Counted from the first letter of the stretch, positions 8,843 to 17,976 are shown. The stretch is DNA of 48,364 nucleotides from Lachnospiraceae bacterium JC7 (GCA_000513555.1 ALYD01000024.1:1-48364); one strand, 5' to 3'. Numbers and translations: made by a program. The notes: generated by a model from the letters alone, not told the origin.

Positions 8843-9007
8843 GATGTCAATTTCTCCTTTTTACTCATCAAATGATGCAGCGTATATACACCTGCGTATA
8901 TTAACGAATCAGTATATATACTTAAAAATCATTAAATGAAATATTCGTCTATCAGTGTATCCGAAGCCATATATTTTGTCAAATCGGGCCGGGAATTCTG
9001 ATTCTGT

Positions 9008-9868
9008 TTATTTGACCTTATATCTTTCATACTGCTCCTGAAGGAATCTGCAGTCCTCATGGTACCTTTCCGGTGTCGAATTTTCAAGTGTACCCACGAT
9101 GTACGGTTTCCACAGGCTCACCTGTCTCATAAGCTCTTCATAATTAAAGAAGCCCTCACCGGGATGTCTGAATCTCTGATCATCCCCCTCGAAAACTCCG
9201 TCCTTAAGGTGAAGTGTCGTTATCCTGTCCCCGTAAAGGTCAAATGCCTTTTTTATCAGAGCATTCTGTCCCTCGGGATCATTTTCAAGATCAGGAGTTA
9301 TAAGATTCACGGAATCAAGTATGACATCAAAATTCACAGAATCTATATCATCAAGAAATCTTCTCATGAGTTCCGGAGAATGAATCGTGTGATTGAAAAC
9401 TCCTTCGACTCCCACCATGACTCCGAGCTTTTCAGCCGCATCTCTTATCCTCCTGAAGGAATCCAGTACACGCTGATAGTTCTCCTCAGTGTAGGTCTCA
9501 GGAACTATCTTCATGTTTGCATCCGCACGTCCCGTCTCTGTGCCCACCATGTCAGCCCCTATGCGCTTACAGTATTTAAGATGCTCTATGAATCTCCGGA
9601 CCTCCAGCATACGCTTATCATCATCCGGATGAGCAGGGTTAATGTAGCAGCCGAGTATGGAAACGTGAATGTTTCTCTTCATAAGCTCCTCTCCCACATA
9701 ATCTCCGAGACCTGCATTATAATGCCCCACAGATGTATCAACATCCGAAAAGCTTTTGGACATGGCAAGCTGTACATAATGAACTCCCAGCTCCTGAACT
9801 TTATCCAGAACTCCTGTCACCGTGTCCTTTCCGCAAATATCATGAACACGCATCCCAAACTGTATCAT
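9008..9868 (-). CDS. TIM-barrel sugar isomerase/epimerase family protein
   Basis: This 286-residue cytoplasmic protein belongs to the xylose-isomerase-like TIM-barrel superfamily: GVHYVQLAMSKSF on an early strand, MVGTETGRA, GVMVGVEGVFNHTIHSP, FDVILDSVNLITP and TTLHLKDGVFEGDDQRFRHP supply the Glu, Asp, His and Glu positions of a metal centre. Family members isomerise or epimerise sugars, sugar acids or inositols. The exact reaction is not recognisable. GGAGGAG precedes the ATG. It follows the AraC regulator by 103 nt on the same strand, at the edge of the pectin island, which hints at a sugar derived from pectin. Confidence 0.75.
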   Translation of the reverse strand: MIQFGMRVHDICGKDTVTGVLDKVQELGVHYVQLAMSKSFSDVDTSVGHYNAGLGDYVGEELMKRNIHVSILGCYINPAHPDDDKRMLEVRRFIEHLKYCKRIGADMVGTETGRADANMKIVPETYTEENYQRVLDSFRRIRDAAEKLGVMVGVEGVFNHTIHSPELMRRFLDDIDSVNFDVILDSVNLITPDLENDPEGQNALIKKAFDLYGDRITTLHLKDGVFEGDDQRFRHPGEGFFNYEELMRQVSLWKPYIVGTLENSTPERYHEDCRFLQEQYERYKVK

Positions 9869-9971
9869 AATCTGTCTCCTCCATATTTTCTGATCTGCCG
9901 CCGCTTTTCTCCCGAAGAAGCTTTACCCCATGAATCACCGTTTAACAGATCCACGCCTGACTGTGATTTTC

Positions 9972-10931
9972 TCACTTAAGTCTCAGCTTAACTTCCTTTT
10001 CAGGATTCTTACGGTACTTTCCCGGTGAAAAACCGGTCATCTGTTTAAATACCTTCTCAAAATAAGTGATATTTCCGAAACCGCAGATTTCAGCGATCTC
10101 AGTTATACTGGTGTCAGTATTACGAAGAAGCTGCTGAGCCTTCTGGACTCTTATATAAGTGATATACTCCACCACGGAAAAACCCGTAACATTTCTGAAA
10201 ACTCTGGTGAGATAGGATTTACTCATAAAGAACTTCTTTGCCAGTTCATCCAGAGACATATTCTCCTCCGTATGACCCTGCAGATACATGGCGATATCTC
10301 TGACCTTCTGATGTACACCGGTCTTTACCACAGACTGCTGCTCGGCAGTCTCCAGTCCCTGTTCCATAAGTTTTCTCTGCATATCCCGTCTTCGGCTCTT
10401 GGCGAAGATGCAGGCAAGCTCCACCGCCTGAAGATACAGAAAAGAATGAAGATCCTCCATGGAGGAAGTCATCCCTCTCCTCTCATCCTCACAGGAAGCC
10501 TTGAACTCATCGATTATTGACTGTATGAGCTGCCATTCCGTTTCATTGAACTTGGCCAGACCTCCGTAGGTGGCCCCGAAATCATCAAAGCTTCCGAGTC
10601 CGAATTCTCTGAACTTTTCATCAAATACAGACCTGTCAAGCTGCAGTATGAAGTTATGATGATCAGGGGGCATATTGGGAGCCGTTGATGTCTTATGGAT
10701 GATATTGTGATTTACCATGATGGCTGTATGCGGAGTAAGTCTGTAGGTCTCCTGATTCACGAACATAAGACGCTGTCCGTAAATAATGAAATGAAGCTCT
10801 ATGGTCTCATGAAAATGCCTGTTACGCATTATGAATCTCTGATGCCTGACTGCCTCGGAAACTCTGAGTCCGGGTATCCTTTTTTCAAAAACCAGCTCCA
10901 ATCGCGAATTATGTAGATTCTCGTCTGCCAT
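9972..10931 (-). CDS. AraC-family transcriptional regulator
   Basis: The 319-residue protein has an N-terminal cupin-like sensor region (HFHETIELHFIIYG near residues 38-52, TAIMVNHNIIHKT) and a C-terminal double helix-turn-helix of the AraC type (MSLDELAKKFFMSKSYLTRV and ITEIAEICGFGNITYFEKVF, ending FSPGKYRKNP). Such proteins bind a sugar and activate nearby uptake and degradation genes. It starts with AAAGGAGCAAT before the ATG. It lies between the GH105 gene and the isomerase, so control of the pectin island is the natural inference; its ligand is unknown. Confidence 0.9.
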   Translation of the reverse strand: MADENLHNSRLELVFEKRIPGLRVSEAVRHQRFIMRNRHFHETIELHFIIYGQRLMFVNQETYRLTPHTAIMVNHNIIHKTSTAPNMPPDHHNFILQLDRSVFDEKFREFGLGSFDDFGATYGGLAKFNETEWQLIQSIIDEFKASCEDERRGMTSSMEDLHSFLYLQAVELACIFAKSRRRDMQRKLMEQGLETAEQQSVVKTGVHQKVRDIAMYLQGHTEENMSLDELAKKFFMSKSYLTRVFRNVTGFSVVEYITYIRVQKAQQLLRNTDTSITEIAEICGFGNITYFEKVFKQMTGFSPGKYRKNPEKEVKLRLK

Positions 10932-11025
10932 ATTGCTCCTTTTATTAACCTGTTCCCGGATCAGCCATCAGAAAATGTTTATATATGATTCTGAGAAGGT
11001 CTTCTATACGATATTAAAACAGTAA

Positions 11026-11074
11026 ATGGGACGGGTGTCATGCCGGAACTTATCCGATCGGACACACATCCCAT
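11026..11074 (-). terminator. Terminator after the GH105 gene
   Basis: ATGGGA and TCCCAT close a long hairpin that also contains GTGTC/GACAC pairing, just past the GH105 stop. A T-rich stretch (TTTACTGTTTTAAT) follows on the minus strand. It separates the ABC/GH105 genes from araC. Confidence 0.6.
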
Positions 11075-11077
11075 ATT

Positions 11078-12241
11078 TTATCTCAGCATTTCCGTATACG
11101 CAAGGAATAGGGGTCCCACTCCCTTTGCATCGTTATCAACTACAGGTTCAGAGAGATAATACTCAACCGATCCGTCACGGCGTTTCTCACCGCCGAGACC
11201 TGCCACGAGACATATGCCCGTGACAAACGGATTACCGTCTTCACCCTTTGACAGCCTCTTATCAACGATCCCGTAAAAAGCCTTTTGTCCTATACTCTTA
11301 AATCTTTCGGGGAGGAACCCCAGCCTTACTCCCTTTAAAATTGCCGCACTTATAAGTGCAGTTCCGGAAGTTTCAAGATAATTTCCCTGAAGATGCGGCA
11401 ATGCTATAAGCTGATACCAGAGTCCGCTTTCATCCTGATACCTTGAAAGTGACTCCGCAAGCTCATTAAGCATTGTCTTCAGATGCTGGAACTGGGACCT
11501 CATGTCCATATCCATCATTATCTCCAGAACATCCACAAGACTCAGAATGAACCATCCCTCTGCCCTGAGCCAGAAGTTTCTGCTGCAGCCTGTATCCTTA
11601 TCCGCCCAGTACATGGATCTGGTCTCATCATATCCATGATAATAAAGACCCGTTTCCTTATCCCGCATGAACTTTTCCACATTACAGATCTGTTCATACA
11701 CATCCATCACCTTCAGAGAATCGTCAAATCGCTTCTCGTACTCAAGATAGAAGGGCTGTGCCATATATAATCCGTCCAGCCATACCTGATAAGGATAAAT
11801 GTTTTTGTGCCAGAAATTTCCGGCTTTCGTTCTCGGCATCATGTCTATCTGTGTCCGTACATGACCGATAGCCTTCAGATACTTCTCCTTGCCTGTTCTG
11901 TCATAGAGCATAAACAGATTCTTTGCGGGATTAATGTTATCAAGATTTTTCTCATTAACATCATATGTTCTTATGGAGCCGTCTTCCCTCACAAAGCCCC
12001 CCATAAATTCATCCGCAAAACGGAGATACTTTTCATCCTCAGTTATTTCATAGAGACTTAGGATGCCCCTGATCATACATCCGTCGATATAATTCCATTT
12101 ATTCTCTTTACCACTTCTTATGACCTCCAGATTCCATGCAGGATGCTCGGAATCAGAATTCGCCATCAGAAATTCTATATATTCGTTCAGCAGTTTTTCC
12201 GTCTCTTCTCTGCCACCTTCAAGATAGCCCGTCTGCATCAT
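11078..12241 (-). CDS. Unsaturated rhamnogalacturonyl/glucuronyl hydrolase, GH88/GH105 family
   Basis: This 387-residue cytoplasmic (alpha/alpha)6-barrel protein has the family features WNYIDGCMIRGILSLYEIT, VWLDGLYMAQPFYLEY (with the Asp expected to act as acid/base) and WLRAEGWFILSLVDVLE. GH105 enzymes hydrate and cleave the 4,5-unsaturated uronic acid left at the end of pectin oligosaccharides by lyases. No signal peptide is present, so it acts on imported oligomers. The start at 12241 has AGGAG nine nt upstream; the adjacent second ATG is an alternative. It follows the ABC permeases, which probably deliver its substrate. Confidence 0.87.
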   Translation of the reverse strand: MMQTGYLEGGREETEKLLNEYIEFLMANSDSEHPAWNLEVIRSGKENKWNYIDGCMIRGILSLYEITEDEKYLRFADEFMGGFVREDGSIRTYDVNEKNLDNINPAKNLFMLYDRTGKEKYLKAIGHVRTQIDMMPRTKAGNFWHKNIYPYQVWLDGLYMAQPFYLEYEKRFDDSLKVMDVYEQICNVEKFMRDKETGLYYHGYDETRSMYWADKDTGCSRNFWLRAEGWFILSLVDVLEIMMDMDMRSQFQHLKTMLNELAESLSRYQDESGLWYQLIALPHLQGNYLETSGTALISAAILKGVRLGFLPERFKSIGQKAFYGIVDKRLSKGEDGNPFVTGICLVAGLGGEKRRDGSVEYYLSEPVVDNDAKGVGPLFLAYTEMLR

Positions 12242-12383
12242 TATTACTACTCCTAACTCCCCGGCTGTACCGTCACATCTGAATCCGGATTAAGGGCAGG
12301 TCTATAGAAGACCTTACCCCGATATTTCCTTATCCGGCACAGCTCGGACCATATCTTTCGTATTGTTTCCGAAGAAAATTTCT

Positions 12384-13241
12384 TTATCCCTTAACAGAAC
12401 CTGCTGTTACACCATCGATGAACTGATCCTGAGCTATGAAGAACACAACCAGTGACGGGATGATGGAGATAAGTGAAAGAGCCAGAATTCTGTTCCATGA
12501 GAAGCCTGTATCAGCATCCATTGACATCTTTACGAAGATGGCTGCAGGATAACGCTTCGGTGTTGAAACGTAGAGCAATGGTCCCATGAAGTCATTGGAT
12601 GACCACATGAACTGGAACAGAGCTGCTGATGTCATGGCAGGCTTAAGGACAGGAACGATTACATGCCAGAGAGTTCCGAGAGCAGTACATCCGTCGATCT
12701 TTGCGGCCTCATCAAGCTCCTTGGGAATATTTCTCAGGAACTGAATGAGCATGAATACGAAGTAGGTATCCTGAGCGAACATGGTAGGAACGATAAGAGG
12801 AAGATATACAGGTGAATCCACCCATCCCCAGCCGTTGTACATGATGAACTGAGGTACATTGAGAACTACGTTCGGAAGGAACAGAGTAGCCATAAGAACC
12901 GCAAACAGAAGATCATGTCCCTTGAACTTGAATCTTGCAAAACCGTAGGCTGTAAGTGTACATGAAGCGATGGTAAGAATAACCTTCGGAATTACGATCT
13001 TGTAGGTGTTAAGCATTGACTTCCAGATGTCGATATCTCCGCCGTAACCGTTCATGGCATCGATATAGCCCTGAACAGTTGGCTGCTTGGGAATGAATCC
13101 GATGCTTGAGAAGATCTCTGAGTTTGTCTTAAATGAAGCACCGATCATCCATACCAGTGGATAGATCATAACGATACCCACCAGAACCAATACGATATAC
13201 TTAAAAACTGTGGCTATCTGTCTTTTCTTTTCAAGTGTCAT
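12384..13241 (-). CDS. CUT1 sugar ABC transporter permease, MalG type (pectin oligomers)
   Basis: The 285-residue membrane protein has six predicted membrane segments. The first is YIVLVLVGIVMIYPLVWMIG, and the EAA loop carries ELDEAAKIDGCTALGTLWHV, the site that contacts the ATPase. The C-terminus ends in FIDGVTAGSVKG, as in MalG/UgpE proteins. It lies 3 nt after the partner permease and has GAGG before the ATG. No ATPase gene is in this locus, so a shared multi-sugar ATPase (MsmK/MsiK type) encoded elsewhere is expected. Substrate is inferred from the GH105, GH28 and CE8 neighbours. Confidence 0.9.
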   Translation of the reverse strand: MTLEKKRQIATVFKYIVLVLVGIVMIYPLVWMIGASFKTNSEIFSSIGFIPKQPTVQGYIDAMNGYGGDIDIWKSMLNTYKIVIPKVILTIASCTLTAYGFARFKFKGHDLLFAVLMATLFLPNVVLNVPQFIMYNGWGWVDSPVYLPLIVPTMFAQDTYFVFMLIQFLRNIPKELDEAAKIDGCTALGTLWHVIVPVLKPAMTSAALFQFMWSSNDFMGPLLYVSTPKRYPAAIFVKMSMDADTGFSWNRILALSLISIIPSLVVFFIAQDQFIDGVTAGSVKG

Positions 13242-13244
13242 TGT

Positions 13245-14153
13245 TTAAGCCTCCTCATCGGAATAGTATACCCAGTGCTTCTGGCTGTACTGTAAGATAG
13301 CTGTGAAGATCATAAGGATGATGAACAGTACCCATGCCTGTGCACTTGCAAGACCCATTGCATACTTCTTGAATGCGTTGTTATAAATGAGCAGTGAAAC
13401 AAGCGTTGTGGCACCTCTCGGTCCGCCTGCCGTAATGATGTAAGGTCCATTAAATTCCTGGAATGCCTGAACGAGCTGTGTAACAAGGTTGTAGAAGATA
13501 ACAGGTGTTATCATCGGTACTGTGATGGTGAAGAACTGTCTCCACTTACCTGCACCGTCAAGAGAAGCCGCCTCATAAAGATCAGGTGAAACGCCCTTAA
13601 GAGCTGCAAGGAAGATGACCATGGTGGAACCGAACTGCCATACACGGAGAAGACAGATGATGAAAAGTGCCGCCGACTTGTTTGACAGCCAATGCGGTCC
13701 TTCTACTCCGATAAATCCGAGGAGCATGTTAATGATTCCGTCGTCCTTGAAGATGGCCTTCCAGAGAACTGCTATGGCAACTGATGATCCGAGAATTGAA
13801 GGAATGTAATAGACTGTTCTGAACATCTTAACTCCCTTGATCTTGAAGTTAAGGATGTAAGCAACAAATAATGCGAAGACAAGTTTAAGAGGAACCGTCA
13901 TGAATGCATACTTGAATGTGATGCCGAAGCCTGTCTGAATCTTTGAATTTGTAAAAACATCCAGATAATTGAAGATACCCCACTTTGAAATACCTTCAAA
14001 AAGTGAATAATCACTGAAGCTGTAAACCAATGATGAAAGGAATGGATATCCCTTGAAAACAAGAAATCCTACCAACCAGGGGAAAATAAATATCAGACCT
14101 TTATTTTCTTTCCAAAAGTTGTTCGGAGCACTTTTTGTTTTTGTATTTGACAT
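13245..14153 (-). CDS. CUT1 sugar ABC transporter permease, MalF/UgpA type (pectin oligomers)
   Basis: About 302 residues with six predicted membrane segments, starting with LIFIFPWLVGFLVFKGYPFL. The EAA loop reads DLYEAASLDGAGKWRQFFTI. The start is placed at ATG 14153 because AAGGAG lies 8 nt upstream; an in-frame GTG at 14180 has no such site. It pairs with the MalG-type permease directly after it and with the binding protein upstream, forming the channel of the importer. Confidence 0.9.
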   Translation of the reverse strand: MSNTKTKSAPNNFWKENKGLIFIFPWLVGFLVFKGYPFLSSLVYSFSDYSLFEGISKWGIFNYLDVFTNSKIQTGFGITFKYAFMTVPLKLVFALFVAYILNFKIKGVKMFRTVYYIPSILGSSVAIAVLWKAIFKDDGIINMLLGFIGVEGPHWLSNKSAALFIICLLRVWQFGSTMVIFLAALKGVSPDLYEAASLDGAGKWRQFFTITVPMITPVIFYNLVTQLVQAFQEFNGPYIITAGGPRGATTLVSLLIYNNAFKKYAMGLASAQAWVLFIILMIFTAILQYSQKHWVYYSDEEA

Positions 14154-14184
14154 TTTGTCTACTCCTTTTTCATATTTCACAAAT

Positions 14185-14215
14185 GAAACGGACCTCCGAA
14201 CCGAAGGTCCGTTTC
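14185..14215 (-). repeat. Stable hairpin between binding-protein and permease genes
   Basis: GAAACGGACCT and AGGTCCGTTTC form a perfect 11-bp stem in the gap between the binding protein and the permeases. No T-run follows on the minus strand. Such elements often protect the upstream mRNA and let the binding protein be made in excess. Confidence 0.65.
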
Positions 14216-14290
14216 AGGTACATATTTTATTTACCCTAAACTTAGGAGGATCAGGGATAAATCACTTTCCTGTCTTTATTGATACCAGTA

Positions 14291-15658
14291 TTACTTGTTC
14301 TCAACTTCTTCCACAGCATCAATAAGTGCCTGAGCAAGCTCCTTTGAATCAGTTCCGTCATAGGACATGTTGTTGATGATCTCCTGGTAAGCACCCTCTG
14401 CGCTGTCCTTTAAAGCAGCATCCTCATAGTATGGTGAAAGTGCAAATGGAGCATTTTCAGAAGCTGCCTTGTTAGCTTCGTATGTAAGACCCTGAAGAGC
14501 GCCGGAAGCTGAAAGCTTATCCTGAGCTGCCTTTGATGCAGGAACACCTCTCTCAAGAGCAAGAGTCTCTACTCCATCACCGTTGAACATGTACTGAAGG
14601 AGCTTAGCCGCTTCTTCCTTGTTAGCTGAGTTAGGTGATACAGCGAATCCCATGGATACCTTGTAAACTGTTGCAGGTGTACCGTAATCTGCAGGATACT
14701 CACCGATCACAAGCTCCTGACCATCCTCAAGTGCGTCTGTAAGCTTCTTGATTGAGCTGTCCCACTCTACAAGACCTGCATAGTGTCCGTTGATGAAGTT
14801 AGGATTCTTATCAAGTGAATCAGCACCGTCTCCTGTAAGCTTCTCCTGTGTAGGAATTACGTGGTTAGCCTCGAGGCTCTTAAGGAAGTCAAAACCATCT
14901 GCAAGCTCGTCAACTGTGTAATTGAGATGTCCGTCAACAACCCACTGCTTGTTATACTTCTCCTGCATATAGTATGTAAGAAGAATGGTAAGGTCGTATG
15001 TACCGCAGGTAAGCGGATAGTAGTCATCACCAAGCTTCTCCTTGAATACAGGACCTGCAGCAAGTAAGTCAGCAAAGCTCTTAGGAACCTCAAGTCCAGC
15101 CTTTTCAAATGTCTGCTTGTTCCAGTAGAATACACGTCCTGTAGATGAAACAGGTACTCCAAGTACATGTCCGTTAATGGTCATAAGATCAAGAAGTGAC
15201 TGATCATACTGTGAGAGATCGAAATCTGAAAGCTCCTTAAGATCTGCAAATCTTGTTCCGTCAGGGCTGAACTGCCATAACCAGTTCCAGTTGATCTGGA
15301 AAAGATCAGGTTCTGAATTTCCGGCGATCTGTGTAGCGATCTTATCCTGCCATCCGGACCATGCGCCGTACTCTGACTCAACCTTTATATTTGGATTTGC
15401 TGCCATGTACTCGTCGAGCATCTTAAGTGTTGCATTGTGTCTTGAATCACCGCCCCACCATGACATACGAAGCACAACATCACCGCCATTTGCGGCAGCA
15501 GCAGCTGCAACAGTCTCCTTAGCTGTCTCAGCAGCCTTTGTAGCCTCTGCCTTAGGTGCCTCTGTGGCAGCAGTTCCGCTGCCTCCGCATGCTGTGAGTC
15601 CCATGACCATAGCAGCTGCCAGACTTCCTGAAAGAATCTTTGTAACCATTTTTTTCAT
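14291..15658 (-). CDS. Sugar ABC transporter substrate-binding lipoprotein (pectin oligomers)
   Basis: This 455-residue protein starts at ATG 15658 with AAGGAGG upstream. Its signal peptide ends in the lipobox GLTACG, with Cys as the lipidation site, followed by an Ala/Glu-rich linker. The body is a cluster B/D1 extracellular solute-binding protein (MSWWGGDSRHNATLKMLDEY, DLFQINWNWLWQF, VEWDSSIKKL). It should capture oligosaccharides outside the membrane for the two permeases that follow. Pectic substrate is inferred from the flanking GH105 and GH28 genes. Confidence 0.92.
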   Translation of the reverse strand: MKKMVTKILSGSLAAAMVMGLTACGGSGTAATEAPKAEATKAAETAKETVAAAAAANGGDVVLRMSWWGGDSRHNATLKMLDEYMAANPNIKVESEYGAWSGWQDKIATQIAGNSEPDLFQINWNWLWQFSPDGTRFADLKELSDFDLSQYDQSLLDLMTINGHVLGVPVSSTGRVFYWNKQTFEKAGLEVPKSFADLLAAGPVFKEKLGDDYYPLTCGTYDLTILLTYYMQEKYNKQWVVDGHLNYTVDELADGFDFLKSLEANHVIPTQEKLTGDGADSLDKNPNFINGHYAGLVEWDSSIKKLTDALEDGQELVIGEYPADYGTPATVYKVSMGFAVSPNSANKEEAAKLLQYMFNGDGVETLALERGVPASKAAQDKLSASGALQGLTYEANKAASENAPFALSPYYEDAALKDSAEGAYQEIINNMSYDGTDSKELAQALIDAVEEVENK

Positions 15659-15675
15659 TATTACCTCCTTGGGAT

Positions 15676-15745
15676 GCCCCTTCGCATCCTTCATATAAAT
15701 TGAGTTTTCACTCGTATTTTTATTTTCAATGCAGGCACCGGTGCC
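15676..15745 (-). promoter_or_regulatory. Leader palindromes upstream of the binding-protein gene
   Basis: The 117-nt gap after GH28 holds a perfect 12-bp palindrome GGCACCGGTGCC (15734-15745) and a hairpin GGATGC-N5-GCATCC just before the Shine-Dalgarno site. They could be an operator and a 5' stabilising structure. Neither has a T-run. Confidence 0.4.
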
Positions 15746-15775
15746 AGTTCCGTTGTCCCCGCATCAAACTACTGT

Positions 15776-17371
15776 TTAAAATTCCGTTGCAACATCGTTT
15801 ACGTAGACCACATTATAACTGTCAAAATCAATTACATTGATAAGCTCTGTCTGTGTATCATCGGAGCCCCTTATCTCGATGTTATCCATGGCGAGACGCT
15901 TCACATTTCTTGCATAAACGCTCTTTCCGGTCATATCCGGAAAATTGTCCATCATTATGGTCTGACCGGGTTTTCTTTCAGCTTTAGGTCTGAAGGAAAC
16001 CTTTACATTCCTGAGAACGATGTTGTCAATGTATCTCTCCGGAAGTCCGTAGGCCACCAGCATACACTGGTCTGCCCCCGTGGCCTCTATGTTTTCTGCC
16101 CTTATGGTTCCTATAGAAGGAGTTCTGTCATCCACAGGTCTTTCATTCTGATCCTGAACATATTCGCTGTGTCCGTCAGGATCGCAAAAGTAAAACATGT
16201 TGAAGGTGAATGGCATGTGTACATCCTTCATGATTATGTCCCGGAAAAGTATATTGTCATAAACCGCATTTGGGCCTCTGCCTCTTCTTGTCTTTATGCG
16301 AAGGCCTCTGTCTGTTCCGTCGAAAATGCATCTTTCAACCGTAACATTCCTCACACCTGCGGCAGCTTCCGAACCCACAGTCACACTTCCATGTCCTCTT
16401 TCCAGAAATGAATTCCGGACAATGATATCTTCAGAAGGTCTGTGATGTCTTTCGCTCATGTAGTATTTGCCGGATTTGATGGCTATACAGTCATCCCCCA
16501 CGGAAATCCTGGTTCCGAGAACCAGAACTCTTTTGCAGCTTTCCGGATCCACCCCATCGGTGTTAGGTGAGTCCGACGGATTCCAGATGCTGACACTAAA
16601 TAGTGAAAAATCATCTGTGTAATACGGATGGATAGTCCAGCATGGTGAGTTTCTGACTGTCACAGACTGTATTCTCACGAATCTGCAATGATTAAAGAAT
16701 ACAGTCTTGGGTCTCCATGCTGTCCTTTTTATCTTAGGTTCCTTCCACCAGTCGCTCTCAGCTCCGTTTCCGTCGATGATGCCTCTTCCGAAGATATCCA
16801 GATTTTCAATGCTTATGGCTGTAATAAGAGATGCAAAGGTGGTCTCTGGATTGCCCTCCCAGCTGGAAAGATTGTACTCATCATTTCCGTCTGTTGTTTC
16901 CGTCATTCCCGGAAGAAGCGGGTACTTTTCTCTCCATGTACATCCAAGAAGCACAGCACCCTCGTCTATCCAGAGGCTCATATGACTTTTCAGGAAAAGC
17001 GGCCCGGAAAGATATGTTCCCTTTGGAAGATAAACCGTTCCGTCTACAGGGCAGGAACTTATGGCTCCCTGGATGAAGCTTGTATCATCAGTCTCACCAT
17101 CTCCCTTTGCCCCGAAGGCTCTTACGTCGAGAAGGACCGATTCATGTTCAGTCCTGAAATTCTTTTCTGTTTTACCCTTTGTATCTTCTACCGATATGGT
17201 ATAGTCACTGTCAGGTGATAAACCGTCTACAGAGACAACATTCAGATTCGTCCTAAGCTTCTCCTCACCGTTTATCAGTACACTGTACTCTTCCGGAGTG
17301 TAGCAGATATTACTATTTTCTATTTCTATTGTCACACTCCGCTTAAAAACAGCGCTTATTTCAAAATTCAT
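15776..17371 (-). CDS. GH28 polygalacturonase, cytoplasmic, with N-terminal Fn3-like domain
   Basis: The 531-residue protein shows all GH28 catalytic blocks: NTDGVDPES, GDDCIAIKSG, RGHGSVTVGSEAA and RIKTRRGRG. These carry the three catalytic Asp residues, the His and the RIK substrate-binding residues. A beta-sandwich-like segment (residues about 1-75) precedes the beta-helix, which opens VRAFGAKGDGETDDT. This arrangement is typical of exo-acting enzymes that release galacturonate. There is no signal peptide, so it should work on imported oligogalacturonides. It is upstream of the ABC genes on the same strand and divergent from the pectin methylesterase. Confidence 0.92.
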   Translation of the reverse strand: MNFEISAVFKRSVTIEIENSNICYTPEEYSVLINGEEKLRTNLNVVSVDGLSPDSDYTISVEDTKGKTEKNFRTEHESVLLDVRAFGAKGDGETDDTSFIQGAISSCPVDGTVYLPKGTYLSGPLFLKSHMSLWIDEGAVLLGCTWREKYPLLPGMTETTDGNDEYNLSSWEGNPETTFASLITAISIENLDIFGRGIIDGNGAESDWWKEPKIKRTAWRPKTVFFNHCRFVRIQSVTVRNSPCWTIHPYYTDDFSLFSVSIWNPSDSPNTDGVDPESCKRVLVLGTRISVGDDCIAIKSGKYYMSERHHRPSEDIIVRNSFLERGHGSVTVGSEAAAGVRNVTVERCIFDGTDRGLRIKTRRGRGPNAVYDNILFRDIIMKDVHMPFTFNMFYFCDPDGHSEYVQDQNERPVDDRTPSIGTIRAENIEATGADQCMLVAYGLPERYIDNIVLRNVKVSFRPKAERKPGQTIMMDNFPDMTGKSVYARNVKRLAMDNIEIRGSDDTQTELINVIDFDSYNVVYVNDVATEF

Positions 17372-17728
17372 GATGCCTCTTTTCAGTATCCGATATTACT
17401 ATCAGATACATCCTTGTATGATATGACACTTTTTCTTTTCTGTCGTAATCATAGTTTATGGTCATATATACAATTCAGATCTAATTTTTTATTATTTTTT
17501 TCTTTTCCCCAACTGACATTTAAGATTATACCAATCGATTTCAGAAAAAACTTACATAAACAGACCTTCTTTTCCATATTATTATCATATCGGATACTAT
17601 TTTTCTCTATATATGTATGTTTTAACGCAATTTTTATATCCTTTTAGATAATCGTTCTATTATAGCGCCTCAAAAATCCACTTAACCGCACTCTTATAGC
17701 CTATACATATTACATAATTTGATATGTA

Positions 17729-17744
17729 ATGTAAACGCTTAACA
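17729..17744. promoter_or_regulatory. Possible CcpA cre site
   Basis: ATGTAAACGCTTAAC matches 13 of 15 positions of the cre consensus WTGNNARCGNWWWCAW as I align it, failing at the final CA. It lies upstream of both divergent pectin genes, where catabolite repression would be expected. Confidence 0.35.
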
Positions 17745-17908
17745 CTATCATTTTTCAGTATTTGGCTGATATTATTTTGGCAATCCTTTCATAATTCACA
17801 ACTTCGATCATTTTGCCCCTGATTAGAAATATATTGTAGCCGATTTTATAATAGTATTCGATTTTATAAATTTTGAAGTGATATATTCAATCTATAATAT
17901 GATAATAC

Positions 17909-17925
17909 GAGTACCACGGGTACTC
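17909..17925. promoter_or_regulatory. Inverted repeat GAGTACC-ACG-GGTACTC upstream of the methylesterase
   Basis: A perfect 7-bp inverted repeat with a 3-nt centre lies 51 nt upstream of the pectin methylesterase start. It may be an operator or a 5' mRNA hairpin. Confidence 0.45.
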
Positions 17926-17976
17926 TTCTATCAATCAATCGTTTTCAGAATTGATTTTTACCGAAGGGAATCAGAC

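Larger units (their letters stand above)
8632..8870 (-). promoter_or_regulatory. Candidate attenuator leader of the CNNM/CorC gene
   Basis: The leader contains a 15-codon ORF, an intrinsic terminator (8749-8786) and a competing pairing. CGGCTATACCTC at the end of the short ORF (8819-8808) can pair with GAGGGTAGCTG (8769-8759), forming 11 pairs with two wobbles and one bulged A. That partner overlaps the right arm of the terminator, so the two folds exclude each other. A ribosome stopped at the short ORF's stop codon would cover most of the first segment and favour termination. The pairings are seen in the sequence; the mechanism is inferred. I could not match the M-box, ydaO or yybP riboswitch consensus. 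Confidence 0.6.
17372..17976. promoter_or_regulatory. Divergent regulatory region between GH28 and pectin methylesterase
   Basis: This 605-bp AT-rich region has no convincing gene. It holds two direct copies of CGATTTTATAA (17841-17851 and 17859-17869, 18 bp apart), a possible plus-strand promoter TTAGAA-18-TATAAT (17823-17852), a cre-like site and a 17-bp inverted repeat described separately. It is the natural place for the AraC regulator to act on both pectin genes. Confidence 0.5.

Noticed and set aside
17878..17976. Upstream start adding 33 residues to the pectin methylesterase
   Set aside because: It uses GTG with no ribosome site, spans the inverted repeat, and adds residues unlike a signal peptide or the family N-terminus.
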